This document shows positions 14,511 through 22,714 of a DNA stretch of 64,000 nt, one piece after another. The stretch is from Micromonospora costi (GTDB lineage Bacteria; Actinomycetota; Actinomycetes; Mycobacteriales; Micromonosporaceae), in the NCBI RefSeq assembly GCF_003626655.1, contig NZ_RBAN01000001.1, positions 1,798,001 through 1,862,000 on the forward strand, written 5' to 3'. Position numbers and translations under genes: made by a program. Position 1 is the first letter of the stretch, and every line of letters starts with the position of its first letter. The notes under the pieces were generated by a model. It had not been told where the DNA came from and searched no databases. It was given only the letters and a program-made list of their open reading frames with translations.

Positions 14511-15710
14511 CGCGGCCAGCAGGCGAAGCTCCTGGAAGGCGTGCGCGCCGGCGAGGATCTGCTCGACCGTGCCGAGCAGTTCGGCGGTGCCCGGGCCGGG
14601 CTCGGCCCGTAGCAGCGACTCCACGGCGGCCAGCGCCGAGCGGGACTTGAGCGCCTCCCGCCGGTCGACGAAGAACCGGTTCACCGACTCCCGCAGATCG
14701 GCCAGCCCGCTGCGGCGGATCAGCTCGGCGGAGAGGCTCGCGCGGCTGTCGCAGCCGGTCCGCACCAGCGTGGTGGCCAGCCGCACCCCGAACAGGCCGA
14801 GCCGGTCCAGCAATCCGGCCCGTACCTCGTTGTCCAGCGGCACCGGCAGCTCGCCGCGGAGGAAGCGGTCGGCCGAGAGGAGGTGCGCCTCCAGCTCCGG
14901 GCGCGGTACGGCGGCCAACTGGGCGAGTGCCGTGAACTCGGACTCCCCGAGGACCCGGCCGGCCAGACCGATGAGCCCGCTGCACGCGGCCACGGTGACG
15001 CACAGCGCGTTCACCCGCGGGTCGCGGTGCTGCCGCCGAGCGAGCTGGCGGGCGGTGAGCAGCGCGTCGATCTTCCCGCCGCCGGTCTCGTCCGCCCGCG
15101 CGAGCACCATGATCACGTTGATCGGGGCGGCCTGCCCCACCACGCTCTCCCGGCCGGACTCCAGCACCCGCAGGTCGGTGCCGCGGCCGTCCCGGGTCAG
15201 GTACAGCACGGCGTCGGCGTCGCGTAGCACCCGGTCCATCACCGGCGACCGGCCGTGCTCCCCGGGCCCGCCGACCGCGGGCGTGTCGATCAGGGTCACC
15301 TGCCGCAGGGCCCGGGTGGGCCAGCTCACCACGATGTCGCGGAGTTCGCCGGCCCGCCAGCCCACGAGGTCCACCCGCATCCCGGTGGCCGACCTGACCA
15401 TCGCCAGCTCCTGCGGCGGGTGGCTCGCCGAGTACGCCGTCGCCCGCGGCTGCGGGCCGTCCTCGTACCAGGTGAAGACGTCGCTGCCGTCGGCCCCCGC
15501 GACCGGTGCCACGTCCTCGCCCATCAGCGCGTTGAGCAGCGTCGACTTGCCGGCCCGCCACGGGCCGGCGATCGCCACGCGCAGCGGCTGTTCCAGACGG
15601 GCGAGCTGGTGCCGCAGGTGGCCGGTGGCGCGGGGGTTGTCCCGGTAGAGCTGGAGGGCCTGGTGCAGCAGCCCCCACACGGCCTCGTCCAGCCGCAGAC
15701 CCACGGTCAT
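14241..15710 (-). CDS. IniC-like dynamin-family GTPase
   Basis: A 489-aa dynamin-like GTPase. The P-loop is GPWRAGKS (residues 49-56). G3 is present as IDTPAVGG, with Ala where DxxG expects Gly, and the G4 region reads VLARADE rather than N/TKxD, so nucleotide specificity may be altered. The C-terminal half is helical (ALAAVESLLRAEPGPGTAEL) without an obvious membrane segment. Its start overlaps the stop of the IniA-like gene by 4 bp (TCAT read on the minus strand as ATGA), as in the mycobacterial iniA-iniC pair, where IniC is the shorter partner. The end overlaps the convergent HTTM gene by 270 bp. Confidence 0.82.
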   Translation of the reverse strand: MTVGLRLDEAVWGLLHQALQLYRDNPRATGHLRHQLARLEQPLRVAIAGPWRAGKSTLLNALMGEDVAPVAGADGSDVFTWYEDGPQPRATAYSASHPPQELAMVRSATGMRVDLVGWRAGELRDIVVSWPTRALRQVTLIDTPAVGGPGEHGRSPVMDRVLRDADAVLYLTRDGRGTDLRVLESGRESVVGQAAPINVIMVLARADETGGGKIDALLTARQLARRQHRDPRVNALCVTVAACSGLIGLAGRVLGESEFTALAQLAAVPRPELEAHLLSADRFLRGELPVPLDNEVRAGLLDRLGLFGVRLATTLVRTGCDSRASLSAELIRRSGLADLRESVNRFFVDRREALKSRSALAAVESLLRAEPGPGTAELLGTVEQILAGAHAFQELRLLAALRDTRLGFDAELAAEARRLVGGDGVGLAARLGVEHDAGVQRLWEVAADAQWRWRDRAEDPLLRLAQRRGAQVVVRSCEGMLAELAEGGR

Positions 15711-17566
15711 ACCCGCGGCTCCAGCGACACCGGGGCCGGCCGGGCGGCGGTCAACTGCTGGGCCTGCTCGTAGAGCGCCGCGAGCCGGGTCATCTTCACG
15801 CGGATCTCGCGCTGGCGCTGGTCGCGGGCGGCCGCGTCGGTGTCCGCAGCCTGCTTGGCGCTCCGCAGCGACTCGACGATGGCCTCCTGCAACTCCTCGG
15901 TGAGCCCCGCGAAGTGGTCCCGCAGCATCCGCTGCACCTGGCGTGCGGCGTCCCGGCAGTCCTTGACGACCCGTACGAAGAAGTCGTCGACGTGCCGCTG
16001 CACCGCGGTCTTGACCGTCGCCTGGCGGCGGCGCAGCAACTGGCGGCTCTCGTCGCGGATGCTCTTGCCGCCGAAGAGCGCGCCCGCGCCGATCGAGACC
16101 GGGTTGATCATCGGCATGCCGGCGAGCGTCATGGCGAGGCCGAACATGAGCAGGCCCCCGTACGAGCCCTTCATGCCCGTGATCACCTTCTGCGTGGCGG
16201 TGAACCGGTCGATGCTGGGCCGCTCGATCTCCGGCAACCGGTCCCCGACGTCCTCCGGGACGTTCATGGACCAGGGCGGCAGCACGTCGTAGCCGTACCG
16301 GGCGAAGTTGCCGGCCACCCGCCGGGCCACGTGGTCGCAGCGCTGGACGAGCCACTCGTGGTTGGCCTCGGCCGCCTCGACGAGGCTTCGCGTCAGCCAC
16401 TCCTGGAAGGTGTCCCAGGCGACCAGCGGGTCGGCCTTCTCGAACGCGTCGTCGACCTCCCGGAGGATCTGGCGGGTCCGGTCACGCAGGTCGTACTCGA
16501 TGTCGGACAGCAGGTCGGCCATCTCGTCGTTGAGCGTGTTCTGCCAGCGCACGGAGCACCGGCGCAGCTCCTCGACCTCACGCTGGGCCGCGTGCAGCCG
16601 GGAGATCGGCCCGGACTGCTCCTGCTCCTGCTGGCTCTCCAGCTCCGCGCGCAGCGGGGCGGCGAGCTGCTCCACCACCGTCCGTGCGGTGAGCCCCACG
16701 GCGGCCCGGGCCAGCACGTCGGCCTTGCCCGCCAGGTCCTGGTGGAGGCGGGCGATCAGTGCGGGGAAACCGGACTCGGCGTTGAGCGACCGGTCGTCGG
16801 CGGCGGCCGCCCGCAGCCGCAGCGCCGCCGACACGGGGATCAGCGTGGCCGGCACCCCCGCCTCGGCCAGGTGCCGCCGGTTGCGCTCGGCAACGGCCCG
16901 CCAGTCCGGCACCAGGTCGATCTTGGTCTGCACCACGAGCACGTTCGGGTGGGACCGGGTGACGTGCAGCAGCACGTTCAGCTCGGCCACCGACAGCTCC
17001 CGCGTCGAGTCGGAGACCAGCAGCACCGCGTCCGCCCGGTGCAGCGCGGCCACCGGCGCGGCCCGGCCGACGGCGGCCACCTCGTCGCTGCCCGGAGTGT
17101 CCACCAGCACCAGACCAGCGCCGAGCAGCGCGCGGGGCAGTCCGATGTCGACGTACGCCGGGCCGCCTCCCGGCCGTCGGCCGAGCGTTCCGGCCACACC
17201 GGCCGCGATCCGGTCCAGCGGCACCGGCGTCCGCTCCTCCGTACCGGGCAGTGCCGCGTCCGCGCCGCGACCCGGACCGGCCGGCGGCGCCTGCACCACC
17301 GCCGCCGCGGCGACGTCGGCGTGCCGCACGACGGTCGGCAGCACGGTGGTGCGGTCGTCGCCGACCGGGCAGACCGGCGCGTTGACGATCGCGTTGACCA
17401 ACTGGCTCTTGCCCTGGTTGGGCTCGCCGACGACCAGCACACGCAGGCTCGGGTCGAGCAGTTGGGTGCGCTTCAGCCGGACCGCCTGGAGCAGGTCACC
17501 ACGCCCGTGTTCGCGGCACGTGCGGGCGATCTCGTCGAGCACGTCCAGCCAGATCCCCGCCATCAC
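15707..17566 (-). CDS. IniA-like dynamin-family GTPase
   Basis: A 619-aa dynamin-like protein: P-loop GEPNQGKS (47-54), switch I DDRTT (70-74), G3 DTPG (156-159) and G4 TKID (214-217), then a long helical stalk. A hydrophobic tip (GGLLMFGLAMTLAGM followed by INPVSIGAGALFGG) resembles the membrane-inserting loop of mycobacterial IniA (640 aa), which remodels membrane under isoniazid stress. The start is GTG at 17566 or ATG at 17563. A hairpin and the dyad 17581-17600 lie upstream of it. It should act at the inner face of the cytoplasmic membrane with the IniC-like partner. Confidence 0.85.
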   Translation of the reverse strand: MMAGIWLDVLDEIARTCREHGRGDLLQAVRLKRTQLLDPSLRVLVVGEPNQGKSQLVNAIVNAPVCPVGDDRTTVLPTVVRHADVAAAAVVQAPPAGPGRGADAALPGTEERTPVPLDRIAAGVAGTLGRRPGGGPAYVDIGLPRALLGAGLVLVDTPGSDEVAAVGRAAPVAALHRADAVLLVSDSTRELSVAELNVLLHVTRSHPNVLVVQTKIDLVPDWRAVAERNRRHLAEAGVPATLIPVSAALRLRAAAADDRSLNAESGFPALIARLHQDLAGKADVLARAAVGLTARTVVEQLAAPLRAELESQQEQEQSGPISRLHAAQREVEELRRCSVRWQNTLNDEMADLLSDIEYDLRDRTRQILREVDDAFEKADPLVAWDTFQEWLTRSLVEAAEANHEWLVQRCDHVARRVAGNFARYGYDVLPPWSMNVPEDVGDRLPEIERPSIDRFTATQKVITGMKGSYGGLLMFGLAMTLAGMPMINPVSIGAGALFGGKSIRDESRQLLRRRQATVKTAVQRHVDDFFVRVVKDCRDAARQVQRMLRDHFAGLTEELQEAIVESLRSAKQAADTDAAARDQRQREIRVKMTRLAALYEQAQQLTAARPAPVSLEPRV

Positions 17567-17580
17567 CGCACCAAGTGTGC

Positions 17581-17600
17581 TGATATCGGCTCAATTATCA
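17581..17600. promoter_or_regulatory. Dyad upstream of the IniA-like gene
   Basis: TGATA (17581-17585) and TATCA (17596-17600) with a 10-bp spacer form a 5-bp inverted repeat 15 bp before the IniA-like start. It may be an operator for internal transcription of the dynamin pair. Confidence 0.35.
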
Positions 17601-17614
17601 AGAGGGGTACGGAA

Positions 17615-17659
17615 AGCGGGAGGGCCGGACCGCCCCGAGGGGCGATCCGGCCTCCCGCT
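17615..17659 (-). terminator. Strong hairpin between the IniB-like and IniA-like genes
   Basis: Arms AGCGGGAGGGCCGGA / TCCGGCCTCCCGCT (one bulged G) with an inner CGCCCC/GGGGCG extension, followed on the minus strand by CTTTCCG. It could terminate or attenuate transcription from the IniB-like gene, so the dynamin pair may be expressed at a lower level or from its own promoter. Confidence 0.65.
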
Positions 17660-17674
17660 CCGACCGGGCGACGG

Positions 17675-18568
17675 TCAGAGCAGACCGTCGGTGATGCCCA
17701 GCAGACCGCCGTCGTGGGACACCGAAGCGTCCCCGTGGACCCCGGCGCTGCCGGTCACCCCGTCGGTGGCGTCACCGGTCACGCTGCCCACCGTGCCGGT
17801 GACGCCGGAGAGAACGCCATCCACCTGGTGCGTCACGCCGCCCACCGTCGACGGCACGTCGAGCGGCGGGACGACACCGCTGCCGCCACTGTGCAGGCCC
17901 AGGCCGCCCAGGGTGTCGTCGACGCCCAGGGAGTCGACGAGCCCGCCGACCTGGCCGGTGGTGCCGGAGAGCGTGCCGCCGAGCAGGCCGTCCGGCGTAC
18001 CGAGCAGACCGTGGTCGGTCGCGTCGAGCACGCTGGTCGGGGCGCCCACGGCGCCGGTCACGTCACCGACCACCGGGTCGGCCGCATTGTCCACCACGCC
18101 CACCACGTCGGCGTCGAGGGTGTGCGCGACGTCGTGCACACCGGTCAGGTCGGTGCCGAGGCCACCCGGGCCCACGCCCAGGCCGATCCCGGGCAGCACC
18201 GTCGCGCCGGCGGCGACCGCGGTCGGGTCCACGGCGATGGCACCCAGCACGCCGGCCTTGACGTCCACACCGGAGTACGTGCTGCTGACGCTGATCTGCT
18301 GCGCCACGCTCTGGAGCTGGCCGACCACGTCGGTCGCGTCGGCCAGCAGCGGGTCGGCACCCAGCTCGCCGACCACCGGGGCCACCGGGGCGAGACCCTG
18401 GACCGGGACGTAGTCGACCACGAGCGGAACCACGTCCTGCACGTCGGCGGCGGTGATGTCGGTGAGCCCCGCGGCCTGCAGCGCGCCCTCCGGGTCGAGG
18501 TCGAACGCCGACCGGGCGTCGGGGTCGGTGAGCAGGTTGAGCACGAAGTCGTGCAGGGTCTGGTCCAT
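17675..18568 (-). CDS. IniB N-terminal domain protein
   Basis: A 297-aa protein. Residues 1-50 (MDQTLHDFVLNLLTDPDARS; DPEGALQAAGLTDITAADVQ) match the short helical N-terminal domain of mycobacterial IniB. The rest is Gly/Val/Asp-rich low-complexity sequence with loosely repeated GLLGG, GVVDNAADPV and GTVGSVTGD elements, like the Gly/Ala-rich tail of IniB. There is no signal peptide. The start at 18568 follows a GGAGGAG, and 24 extra residues in a longer frame are not needed. It heads the minus-strand ini-like operon, divergent from hsp70. Confidence 0.82.
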   Translation of the reverse strand: MDQTLHDFVLNLLTDPDARSAFDLDPEGALQAAGLTDITAADVQDVVPLVVDYVPVQGLAPVAPVVGELGADPLLADATDVVGQLQSVAQQISVSSTYSGVDVKAGVLGAIAVDPTAVAAGATVLPGIGLGVGPGGLGTDLTGVHDVAHTLDADVVGVVDNAADPVVGDVTGAVGAPTSVLDATDHGLLGTPDGLLGGTLSGTTGQVGGLVDSLGVDDTLGGLGLHSGGSGVVPPLDVPSTVGGVTHQVDGVLSGVTGTVGSVTGDATDGVTGSAGVHGDASVSHDGGLLGITDGLL

Positions 18569-18872
18569 GTGCCGGTTCTCCTCCGATGTGGGCGTCGACC
18601 GCCGCTCGTCGACAGCGACGCTATGGGCCCCCACCGGCACCGGTCATCGGGGATCGACCCGCAATCGGCACGGCCCGGTTAGGGTGCTAGCCCCCTCGTC
18701 CGTTAGGGGGACTGGGGGAACCGAGCCGGTCAGATTTAGGGTCTCGATGCCGGAGCGATCTCTGGTACGAACGTAGGAGCCCGCGGGGATTCGCCGGGGG
18801 TGGGTCGTGCAGGTCGTGGGAAGCCCGCGCAGCAGTGCACGGCCGGCCGTCTCGGGCGAGGGAAGAAAACGC
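18569..18872. promoter_or_regulatory. Divergent control region between the ini-like and hsp70-iniR operons
   Basis: 304 bp between two divergent starts, with no gene. It contains three TTAGGG copies (18679-18684, 18703-18708 and 18736-18741) and a CCCCCT/AGGGGG dyad (18691-18710) around the middle copy. These are candidate binding sites for a shared regulator, possibly the IniR-like protein. Confidence 0.5.
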
Positions 18873-20147
18873 ATGCCGTACGTCCTGGGGATAGACATCG
18901 GGAGCACCACCACCGCGGCCACGCTGGCCCGGCGCCGCGGCGCCAGCTGGACGCGTCCCGAGGTCGTCCCGCTCGACGCCGGCGCGGCCGCCCTGCCGTC
19001 CGTGCTGCACCTGGGGGCGGACGGCACGCTGGTGGTCGGCGAGCCGGGCACCGACGACGGCAACCGCACCGCCCGGGGCTTCGTCCACCGGGTCGGCGAC
19101 GACGTGCCGCTGCTGCTCGCCGGTGAGGCGTGCCCGCCGCAGCTGCTGACGGCCGTGCTGGCCACCTGGGTGGTCGAGCGGGTCCTCCACCGCGAGGGCG
19201 AGCCCGCCGAGGCTGTGGTGCTCAGCCACCCCGCGGGATGGGGACGGCACCGCCGGGAGCTGCTGCAGGGCGCCCTCTGGGAGCTGGGCCAGACCACCGT
19301 CACGCTGCTGCCGCGTACCGTCACGGTCGCCGAGAGCCACGCCGCGCGGGGCTTCGCCGGCACCACGGCGGCCGTCTACGCCCTCGGCGGCGACAGCTTC
19401 GAGGCCGCGCTCGTCCGGCGTACGGGGCACGGCCGGTACGAGACCGTCGGGCTCCCCCAGGGGCTGGACTGGATCGGCGGCGCCGACTTCGACGAGGCGC
19501 TGGCCGGGCACGTCCGGTCCGTACTGGCCAAGGAACTCGCCGCCGCCGGCCGCCGCGAGACGTACGCGACCCTGCGCGCGCTGCTGCCCGAGTGCGAGCG
19601 GGCCAAGCGTGAGCTGACCGTCGGCGCCCAGACCGACGTCCTGCTCACCCTCCCCGGCGGGCCGGCCCGCGTGCCGGTGACCCGGGCCGAGTTCGAGGAG
19701 ATGATCCGTCCCGCCGTGCAGGCCACCGTGGACCTGCTCGTGCGTACCGTCCTCTCCGCCGGGCTGCGACCCGCGGACCTCGACGCCGTCCTGCTGACCG
19801 GCGGGTCCACCCGGATCCCGCTCGTCGCCGAGCTGCTCGCCGCCGCCGTCCCGGTCCCGGTCGAGGTGGAGCCCGACCCGCAACTGACCGCCGCCACCGG
19901 CGCGGCGCTGGCCGCCTGCCAGGTGGTGTCGCCGCGGCCCCGGCCGCCCGAGCCGCCCCGGGCGCCGGCCCCCGCCGGCGGTCCCCGCCGCGACGCCGGG
20001 CCGGTCGTGCCCGCGCAGCGGCGCCCCGACCACGACCGTGCGGTCGACAGCGCACCGCCGCCCCGCCCGCCGGTCCGGATCACCCCGCTGGAGCTGCCGA
20101 GGCCGTCCCGCCTCGCGCTGGTCCGGAGCCGGGGACGCGAAGGATGA
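18873..20147 (+). CDS. Hsp70-family protein (nucleotide-binding domain only)
   Basis: A 424-aa protein with the Hsp70 ATPase domain: phosphate-1 GIDIGSTTTAATLAR (residues 6-20), a phosphate-2-like YALGGDSFEAAL and the adenosine motif LLTGGSTRIPLVAEL. After about residue 355 there is only a Pro/Arg-rich tail (residues 356-424), so the peptide-binding domain of DnaK is missing. Such truncated Hsp70s accompany IniR-type regulators in actinobacteria. GAGGGAAG precedes the ATG at 18873. The stop overlaps the next ATG by 4 bp. Confidence 0.85.
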   Translation: MPYVLGIDIGSTTTAATLARRRGASWTRPEVVPLDAGAAALPSVLHLGADGTLVVGEPGTDDGNRTARGFVHRVGDDVPLLLAGEACPPQLLTAVLATWVVERVLHREGEPAEAVVLSHPAGWGRHRRELLQGALWELGQTTVTLLPRTVTVAESHAARGFAGTTAAVYALGGDSFEAALVRRTGHGRYETVGLPQGLDWIGGADFDEALAGHVRSVLAKELAAAGRRETYATLRALLPECERAKRELTVGAQTDVLLTLPGGPARVPVTRAEFEEMIRPAVQATVDLLVRTVLSAGLRPADLDAVLLTGGSTRIPLVAELLAAAVPVPVEVEPDPQLTAATGAALAACQVVSPRPRPPEPPRAPAPAGGPRRDAGPVVPAQRRPDHDRAVDSAPPPRPPVRITPLELPRPSRLALVRSRGREG

Positions 20148-22714
20148 CCACCATGACCATGAGCGCCCTGGCCGGGACCCGGCTGGTGCTGGACCGCGCG
20201 CCGCGGGCCCTGCTCGACGCCGTCGCCGCCGACCCGGAGGCGCCGCTCGTGCTCGCCGTCAGCGGCCCCGGCGGCCACGGCCGCACGGCGTACCTCCAGG
20301 AGCTGGCCCGGGTCTACCGGCGGGCCGGGATCACCGTGCACGAGGCCGCCCCGGAACTGCCCGACGCGGCCGACCCGGACGCGGTGCTGCTCGTCGACGA
20401 CGCGCACCTGCTCGACGACGCCCGGCTGCGCGCGTTGCGGCACCTGGTGGCCGGCCGGCGCCACCGCCTCGCGGTCGCCTACCGGCCGTGGCCGCGCCCG
20501 GCCGCGCTGACCGAGCTGGTCGACGCCGTACGCCGGGACGGGCGGCTGCTCCCGCTCGCCCCGTTCACCCGCGAACGGACCGCCACGTACCTCGCGGGCG
20601 TGCCCGAGCTGGGCCGGCGCGGCGAGCTGGTCGACTTCGTGCACGGCCAGACCGCCGGGGTCCCCCGGGACGTGGACCGGCTGGTACGCGGCCTGCGCGG
20701 GCAGGACCAGGCGGGCGTCCCGGCCGAGCCGCCCCGCGCGGCCGTCCTCGAGTTCGGCCCGGACCTCGACGACCTCGCCCCCGACGTCCGGCGCCTGCTG
20801 CTGGCCGTCGCGGCCGGCGTACCGCTGCCGGTGGACCTGCTCGGCACGCTGCTCGGCCGCGAACCGGCCGATGTGGACGGCCTCGTGGCGGCGACCCGGT
20901 CGGCCGGCCTGCTGGGCGCGGACGGGCGGCTCGCGCCGCTGGTACGCCGCGCCGTGACCGCGCTGAGCCCGGCCGCCGAGCGCATCGCGGTGTGGCGTCG
21001 GCTCAGCGAGGTGCAGCTCGCCCGGGGCGGTCCCGTGCTGCCGCTGGTCCGCGCGCTGCTCGCGGCCGGCGTGGCCGGCGACTGCCCGGCCGGGACGCTG
21101 GAGGCGGCCGCCGAGGAGGCCCTCGGCACCGAGCCCGCCCTCGCGGCGGAGCTGTTCGCCGCCGCGGCGGCCGCCGGCCGGCCGGTCGCCACCCGGCAGG
21201 CGGTCGCCGCGGCCCTCGCCGGTGACCTCGACGCCGCCCTCCGGCTCGCCGACCGGCTCCTCGGCTCGGCCGCCGCCACCGACCGGGCCGAGGCCGCGCT
21301 GGTCGCCGCCACGGCCCTGGCCCACCGGGGCCAGCTCGGCCGCAGCGTCGAGCTGTACCGCTGGTCCGGCGCCGCCCCGGCCGCGGCGTTCGCCACCGTC
21401 GGCGCGCTGGCCGGCGGCGACCCCGCCGGCGCCGAGGCCGCCGCCACCGATCACCGGGGCGGGCCGCCGACCCTGCATGCGAGCGCCGCCCGCCTCATGG
21501 CCGAGGGGATCCGCGACAGCGTCACCGGTACGCCCACCACCGCGCTCTCCACTCTCGTTCAGGCGACGGCGCTGTTGGAGCCGGACGGCCGGGCGGTGCT
21601 CCTGCCGGACAGCCCGGCCGCGCTCGCCGCCCTGACCGCCCTGCACAGCGGCGAGCTCGACATCGCCGACCGGGTGCTCGACCGGGCGGCCGCCAGCGGC
21701 ATCGGCGGCCCCCTCATGGCCCGCCGCCACCGGCTGCTCCAGGCGTGGCTCCTCATGGTCCGGGGCCGTACGGCCGGCGCGGCCGAACGGCTCGGCATGC
21801 TCACCGCCGGCGGCCGGCCGCTGGAGTCGCGCGACCTGCTCTTCGCCACCGCCCTCGAACTGGGGATCGCCCGGCGCAACAGCGACCTCGGCGCGCTCCA
21901 GCGCGGTTGGGGCCACGCGCTGGAGGCGGTCGTCCGCCACCCGGTGGACCTGTTCACCCTGCTCCCACTCGGCGAACTCGCTGTCGTGGCGGCCCGCCTC
22001 GGCGACCTGGACCGCCTGGCACCGCACCTGCACGGCGCCCGGGCCTTGCTGGCCCGGCTCGGCGACCCGCCACTGTGGAGCGCGCCGCTGCACTGGAGCG
22101 GTCTGCACGCGGCGATCCTCACCGAGGAGCCGGCGGTCGCCGACGAGCACGTGGCCGCGCTGCACGCCGCCGCGACGCACAGCCGGTACGCGGCCGTCGT
22201 CGCCGCAGCCGCCGCGAGTTGGGTCGACGTGCTCCGCGGGGTCGTCGACCCGGTCCGGGTGGAGGCCGCCGCCCGCGGGCTGCACGACGCCGGGTTCTGC
22301 TGGGACGGCGCCCGCCTCGCCGGTCAGGCCGCCATCCGCACCTCCGATCGGCGCGCCATGACCACCCTGCTCGACTGCGCCCGGATGCTCCAGGGCCGGC
22401 CCGGCGGGACCCGGTCCCCGCAGCGGCCGACGGCGGACGGTCAGGTCGCCGACGCCCTCGCCACCCCGGCCGGGCACCGGCTCAGCGACCGGGAACGGGA
22501 GGTGGCCGAGCTGGTGCTCGCCGGCCTGACCTACCGCGAGATCGGCGACCGGCTCTTCATCTCGGCGAAGACCGTGGAACACCACGTGGCCCGGATGCGC
22601 TCCCGGCTGGGCTGCGCCAACCGGGCCGAGCTGCTGGCCCTCCTGCGGACCATCGTGGCCCACCGGCCGGACACCGCGGCCGGCCAGCCGTGGCCGGAAC
22701 GGACCACCCGGTGA
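20144..22714 (+). CDS. IniR-like LuxR-family ATPase regulator
   Basis: An 856-aa STAND-type regulator. Residues 41-48 are GPGGHGRT, a P-loop with Arg in place of the catalytic Lys. VLLVDDAH (81-88) is a Walker B. The middle is a long TPR-like helical region (ARLMAEGIRDSVTGTPTTA; LFTLLPLGELAVVAARLG). The C-terminus is a LuxR HTH (LSDREREVAELVLAGLTYRE; ISAKTVEHHVARMRSRL). Size and order match the isoniazid-response regulator IniR of M. tuberculosis. It is coupled to hsp70 upstream and to the sensor kinase downstream (GTGA overlap), and probably controls the divergent ini-like genes. Confidence 0.82.
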   Translation: MTTMTMSALAGTRLVLDRAPRALLDAVAADPEAPLVLAVSGPGGHGRTAYLQELARVYRRAGITVHEAAPELPDAADPDAVLLVDDAHLLDDARLRALRHLVAGRRHRLAVAYRPWPRPAALTELVDAVRRDGRLLPLAPFTRERTATYLAGVPELGRRGELVDFVHGQTAGVPRDVDRLVRGLRGQDQAGVPAEPPRAAVLEFGPDLDDLAPDVRRLLLAVAAGVPLPVDLLGTLLGREPADVDGLVAATRSAGLLGADGRLAPLVRRAVTALSPAAERIAVWRRLSEVQLARGGPVLPLVRALLAAGVAGDCPAGTLEAAAEEALGTEPALAAELFAAAAAAGRPVATRQAVAAALAGDLDAALRLADRLLGSAAATDRAEAALVAATALAHRGQLGRSVELYRWSGAAPAAAFATVGALAGGDPAGAEAAATDHRGGPPTLHASAARLMAEGIRDSVTGTPTTALSTLVQATALLEPDGRAVLLPDSPAALAALTALHSGELDIADRVLDRAAASGIGGPLMARRHRLLQAWLLMVRGRTAGAAERLGMLTAGGRPLESRDLLFATALELGIARRNSDLGALQRGWGHALEAVVRHPVDLFTLLPLGELAVVAARLGDLDRLAPHLHGARALLARLGDPPLWSAPLHWSGLHAAILTEEPAVADEHVAALHAAATHSRYAAVVAAAAASWVDVLRGVVDPVRVEAAARGLHDAGFCWDGARLAGQAAIRTSDRRAMTTLLDCARMLQGRPGGTRSPQRPTADGQVADALATPAGHRLSDREREVAELVLAGLTYREIGDRLFISAKTVEHHVARMRSRLGCANRAELLALLRTIVAHRPDTAAGQPWPERTTR

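Noticed and set aside
15914..18682. 922-codon open frame on the plus strand
   Set aside because: Antisense to the IniA-like and IniB-like genes; it runs through their coding regions and the gap between them, with no ribosome site.
18679..18741. TTAGGG copies as telomere-like repeats
   Set aside because: Only three non-tandem copies inside a promoter region; no terminal repeat structure.
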